Shown in pieces: positions 5,163-6,743 of a stretch of 6,743 bases of DNA. Position 1 is the stretch's first letter. Every line of letters begins with the position of its first letter. Source of the DNA: Bacteroidales bacterium GP3 (GTDB lineage: Bacteria > Bacteroidota > Bacteroidia > Bacteroidales > Muribaculaceae); assembly GCA_001701075.1 (NCBI GenBank), contig DAAK01000089.1, forward strand, positions 1 through 6,743. The letters run 5' to 3'. A model generated the notes under the pieces. That model was not told where the DNA came from. It saw nothing but the letters and a program-made list of their open reading frames with translations, and searched no databases. A program made the position numbers and the translations under genes.

Positions 5163-6584
5163 ATGATTGAAGATAAATTTTTACCTGATGGTTTTAAGGC
5201 CCTGATTCGCTCTGAAATCGGCGAAAACAGAGCCGAAATACTGTTTTCTGCTCTTTGCGAAGAGCCGGAGACATCGGTGCGCATAAACCGACGTAAGCGC
5301 ACCGAAGACCCCATTTATCCCAATATGACTCCTGTGGAATGGTGTGGGTCCGGAAACTATCTTCCAGAACGACCATCCTTCACATCAAATCCTTTGCTTC
5401 ATGCAGGGGCGTTCTATGTGCAAGACGCTTCCTCCATGATCTACGAGACTATCGTGAAGAATTTGGTGGAGAGTGATGGGATGAACGAGGAAAGGCTCTC
5501 AGTATGCGATCTTTGTGCTGCCCCGGGAGGAAAAACAACCGCTATTCTCAATGCCCTACCCGATGAAAGTGTGATGCTCGCAAATGAGTTCACACCTTCA
5601 AGAGCGGCAATCCTGAAGGAAAACCTCTGCAAATATGGCTTCCCGGATGTGATTGTGACCAATGCTGACACCTCGCGGCTATCAGCTCTAAAAGAGAAGT
5701 TCGACATAGTGGCCGTAGATGCTCCTTGTTCAGGCGAAGGGATGATGCGCAAGGAAGAAGCCGCAAGAAGCCAATGGAGTGAAGGGCTTATAAGGCAATG
5801 CGCAAGTCTTCAGCGCGAGATCCTCGAAAACGCAGTAGACATGATCGCCCCGGGAGGATACTTGATCTACTCCACATGCACTTTCAACACTACGGAAGAC
5901 GAGGATAACGCTGACTGGATTGCGGAGACGTATGGTCTTGAACCAGTCGACACCGGTCTCGCCGGGAAATACGGTATTCAAGGTCAGATCAAGGGAAAAA
6001 TACCTTGCCTTCGCTTTATGCCCGGATTTACTCGGGGAGAAGGTCTTTTTGTGGCCGTATTCAGAAAACCGGGAGAGCATTCAGGAAACAAATCCCACTC
6101 CAAGCCTAAGAAAAAGGGAAAAGGGACTTCCCAGAATAAGGACAAAGCCAATCAGCGGCTGATATCCACAGCAAAATCTTGGATCAAAGATGAATATGAT
6201 ATCATAAACTTTGATGGAAGATTACTTGCTCTTTCTCCTGGCGCTGCCACCCTCCTTGATTCAATACCGAAAGGGGTAAGAATCATTTTTGCAGGAGTAG
6301 AAATAGGGGAAATAAAGGGTAAGGATCTCATACCATCCCACCAACTTGCGATGTCGACAGCGATGGCTCATCCATTTCCTGAAGTGGCACTGACTAAAGA
6401 GGATGCCCTCCGCTACCTCTCACGCGATGCCATTTCGCTTCCAAGCGATGCCCCGAAAGGTTATCTTACAGTCACATTCCAGGGACTTCCCTTAGGATTC
6501 ATAAAAAACTTGGGAAACCGCTCCAACAACCTCTATCCTCCCGAATACCGTATTAGAGATAAAAGAGTCCAAAAGCCAGATTAG
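5163..6584 (+). CDS. rsmF: 16S rRNA m5C methyltransferase, RsmF / NOL1-NOP2-Sun family
   Basis: The 473-residue protein belongs to the NOL1/NOP2/Sun family of SAM-dependent cytosine-C5 RNA methyltransferases; Escherichia coli RsmF modifies C1407 of 16S rRNA. An N-terminal RNA-binding part (about 1-85) includes SVRINRRK. The Rossmann-type catalytic domain shows YVQDASSM (85-92), the SAM-binding CDLCAAPGGKT (115-125), E142 in ANEFTPSRA, VDAPCSGEGMMRK (185-197) with the releasing cysteine C189, and IYSTCTFNTTEDED (235-248) with nucleophile C239. A lysine-rich linker (about 302-330) leads to a C-terminal PUA-like module ending in LPLGFIKNLGNRSNNLYP (442-459), the tail that separates RsmF-like proteins from RsmB. 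All expected catalytic residues are present. The ATG has only 48 bp between it and the divergent methylase. The exact target cytosine in this organism is inferred from the family. Confidence 0.93.
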   Translation: MIEDKFLPDGFKALIRSEIGENRAEILFSALCEEPETSVRINRRKRTEDPIYPNMTPVEWCGSGNYLPERPSFTSNPLLHAGAFYVQDASSMIYETIVKNLVESDGMNEERLSVCDLCAAPGGKTTAILNALPDESVMLANEFTPSRAAILKENLCKYGFPDVIVTNADTSRLSALKEKFDIVAVDAPCSGEGMMRKEEAARSQWSEGLIRQCASLQREILENAVDMIAPGGYLIYSTCTFNTTEDEDNADWIAETYGLEPVDTGLAGKYGIQGQIKGKIPCLRFMPGFTRGEGLFVAVFRKPGEHSGNKSHSKPKKKGKGTSQNKDKANQRLISTAKSWIKDEYDIINFDGRLLALSPGAATLLDSIPKGVRIIFAGVEIGEIKGKDLIPSHQLAMSTAMAHPFPEVALTKEDALRYLSRDAISLPSDAPKGYLTVTFQGLPLGFIKNLGNRSNNLYPPEYRIRDKRVQKPD

Positions 6585-6645
6585 AAGCCAAAATCAGGTA
6601 TGATCAGGCAAGAACAGGCAGAATCAAAATAAAATAAATAAAAAT

Positions 6646-6743
6646 ATGTTAGAACTCAGAAATATATACAAGTCATTTGGAAATCTTCAGGTCCTCAAGG
6701 ATATTTCTCTGACCATAGGGAAAGGTGAAATCGCCGCCATCGT
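6646..6743 (+). CDS. ABC transporter ATP-binding protein, N-terminal fragment
   Basis: Only 32 complete codons are inside the window. They read MLELRNIYKSFG (1-12), then VLKDISLTIGKGEIAAI (16-32), the standard opening of an ABC ATPase: the aromatic A-loop (Y8 region) and the strand leading into the Walker A loop, which would start just past the edge. The wording resembles LolD-type lipoprotein-release ATPases of Bacteroidales, but amino-acid or other importer ATPases start similarly, so the substrate is undecided. The ATG follows an A-rich stretch (AAATAAATAAAAAT) without a Shine-Dalgarno, usual for Bacteroidota. It lies 61 bp after rsmF on the same strand and may be cotranscribed; no terminator-like hairpin is seen between them. 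Confidence 0.85.
   Translation, partial: MLELRNIYKSFGNLQVLKDISLTIGKGEIAAI

Noticed and set aside
5730..6080. Minus-strand 116-codon open frame
   Set aside because: It is antisense to the catalytic domain of rsmF, whose motifs continue intact through this stretch.
6592..6626. Loose direct repeats of ATCAGG/AACAGG between rsmF and the ABC gene
   Set aside because: Three partial copies with uneven spacing are too short and degenerate to call; no hairpin or promoter motif is associated.

Overview
The window looks like chromosomal DNA of a member of Bacteroidota, probably the order Bacteroidales. Three things suggest this. Start codons lack clear Shine-Dalgarno sequences and often follow A-rich stretches. 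Exact matches to the Bacteroidota -7 promoter consensus TAnnTTTG lie between the one divergent gene pair. The gene set (SurE, MtaB, a short RsmI-like methylase, a YycJ/WalJ-type metallo-beta-lactamase-fold protein, an RsmF-type rRNA methyltransferase with PUA-like tail) is ordinary for that group. The exact genus cannot be read from the sequence.

Layout. Five genes on the minus strand run from about 5114 down to the left edge: an RsmI-like SAM-dependent methyltransferase (5114-4362), an MBL-fold hydrolase overlapping it by 4 bp (4365-3421), the tRNA methylthiotransferase mtaB (3352-2039), a family 2 glycosyltransferase (1980-988) and surE (674 to beyond the left edge, C-terminus missing). Divergent from these, rsmF reads rightwards (5163-6584), followed by the first 32 codons of an ABC transporter ATPase, possibly LolD-like (6646 to beyond the right edge). 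The 48-bp gap between the divergent genes carries one -7 motif for each direction, each so close to its start codon that near-leaderless transcripts are likely.

The genes are conserved housekeeping functions: RNA modification (RsmI-like, MtaB, RsmF), a 5'/3'-nucleotidase, a putative cell-surface glycosyltransferase and a probable transporter ATPase. I see no new defence, mobile or biosynthetic system among them.

The unusual material is intergenic. Between the glycosyltransferase and surE (675-987) lies a roughly 200-bp imperfect inverted repeat made of six short hairpins in the mirrored order A-B-C-C'-B'-A'. Hairpin centres keep almost identical spacing on both arms, and stem changes are compensatory. 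Around it, and around the other end of the glycosyltransferase gene, are short tandem arrays with a 7-bp period (AATTTAG-, TCAGTY- and TCTGGCA-type). One array supplies the last codons and stop of mtaB and contains stop codons in all six frames. The gene boundaries further right lack these arrays. An 18-bp perfect palindrome sits 12 bp upstream of mtaB.
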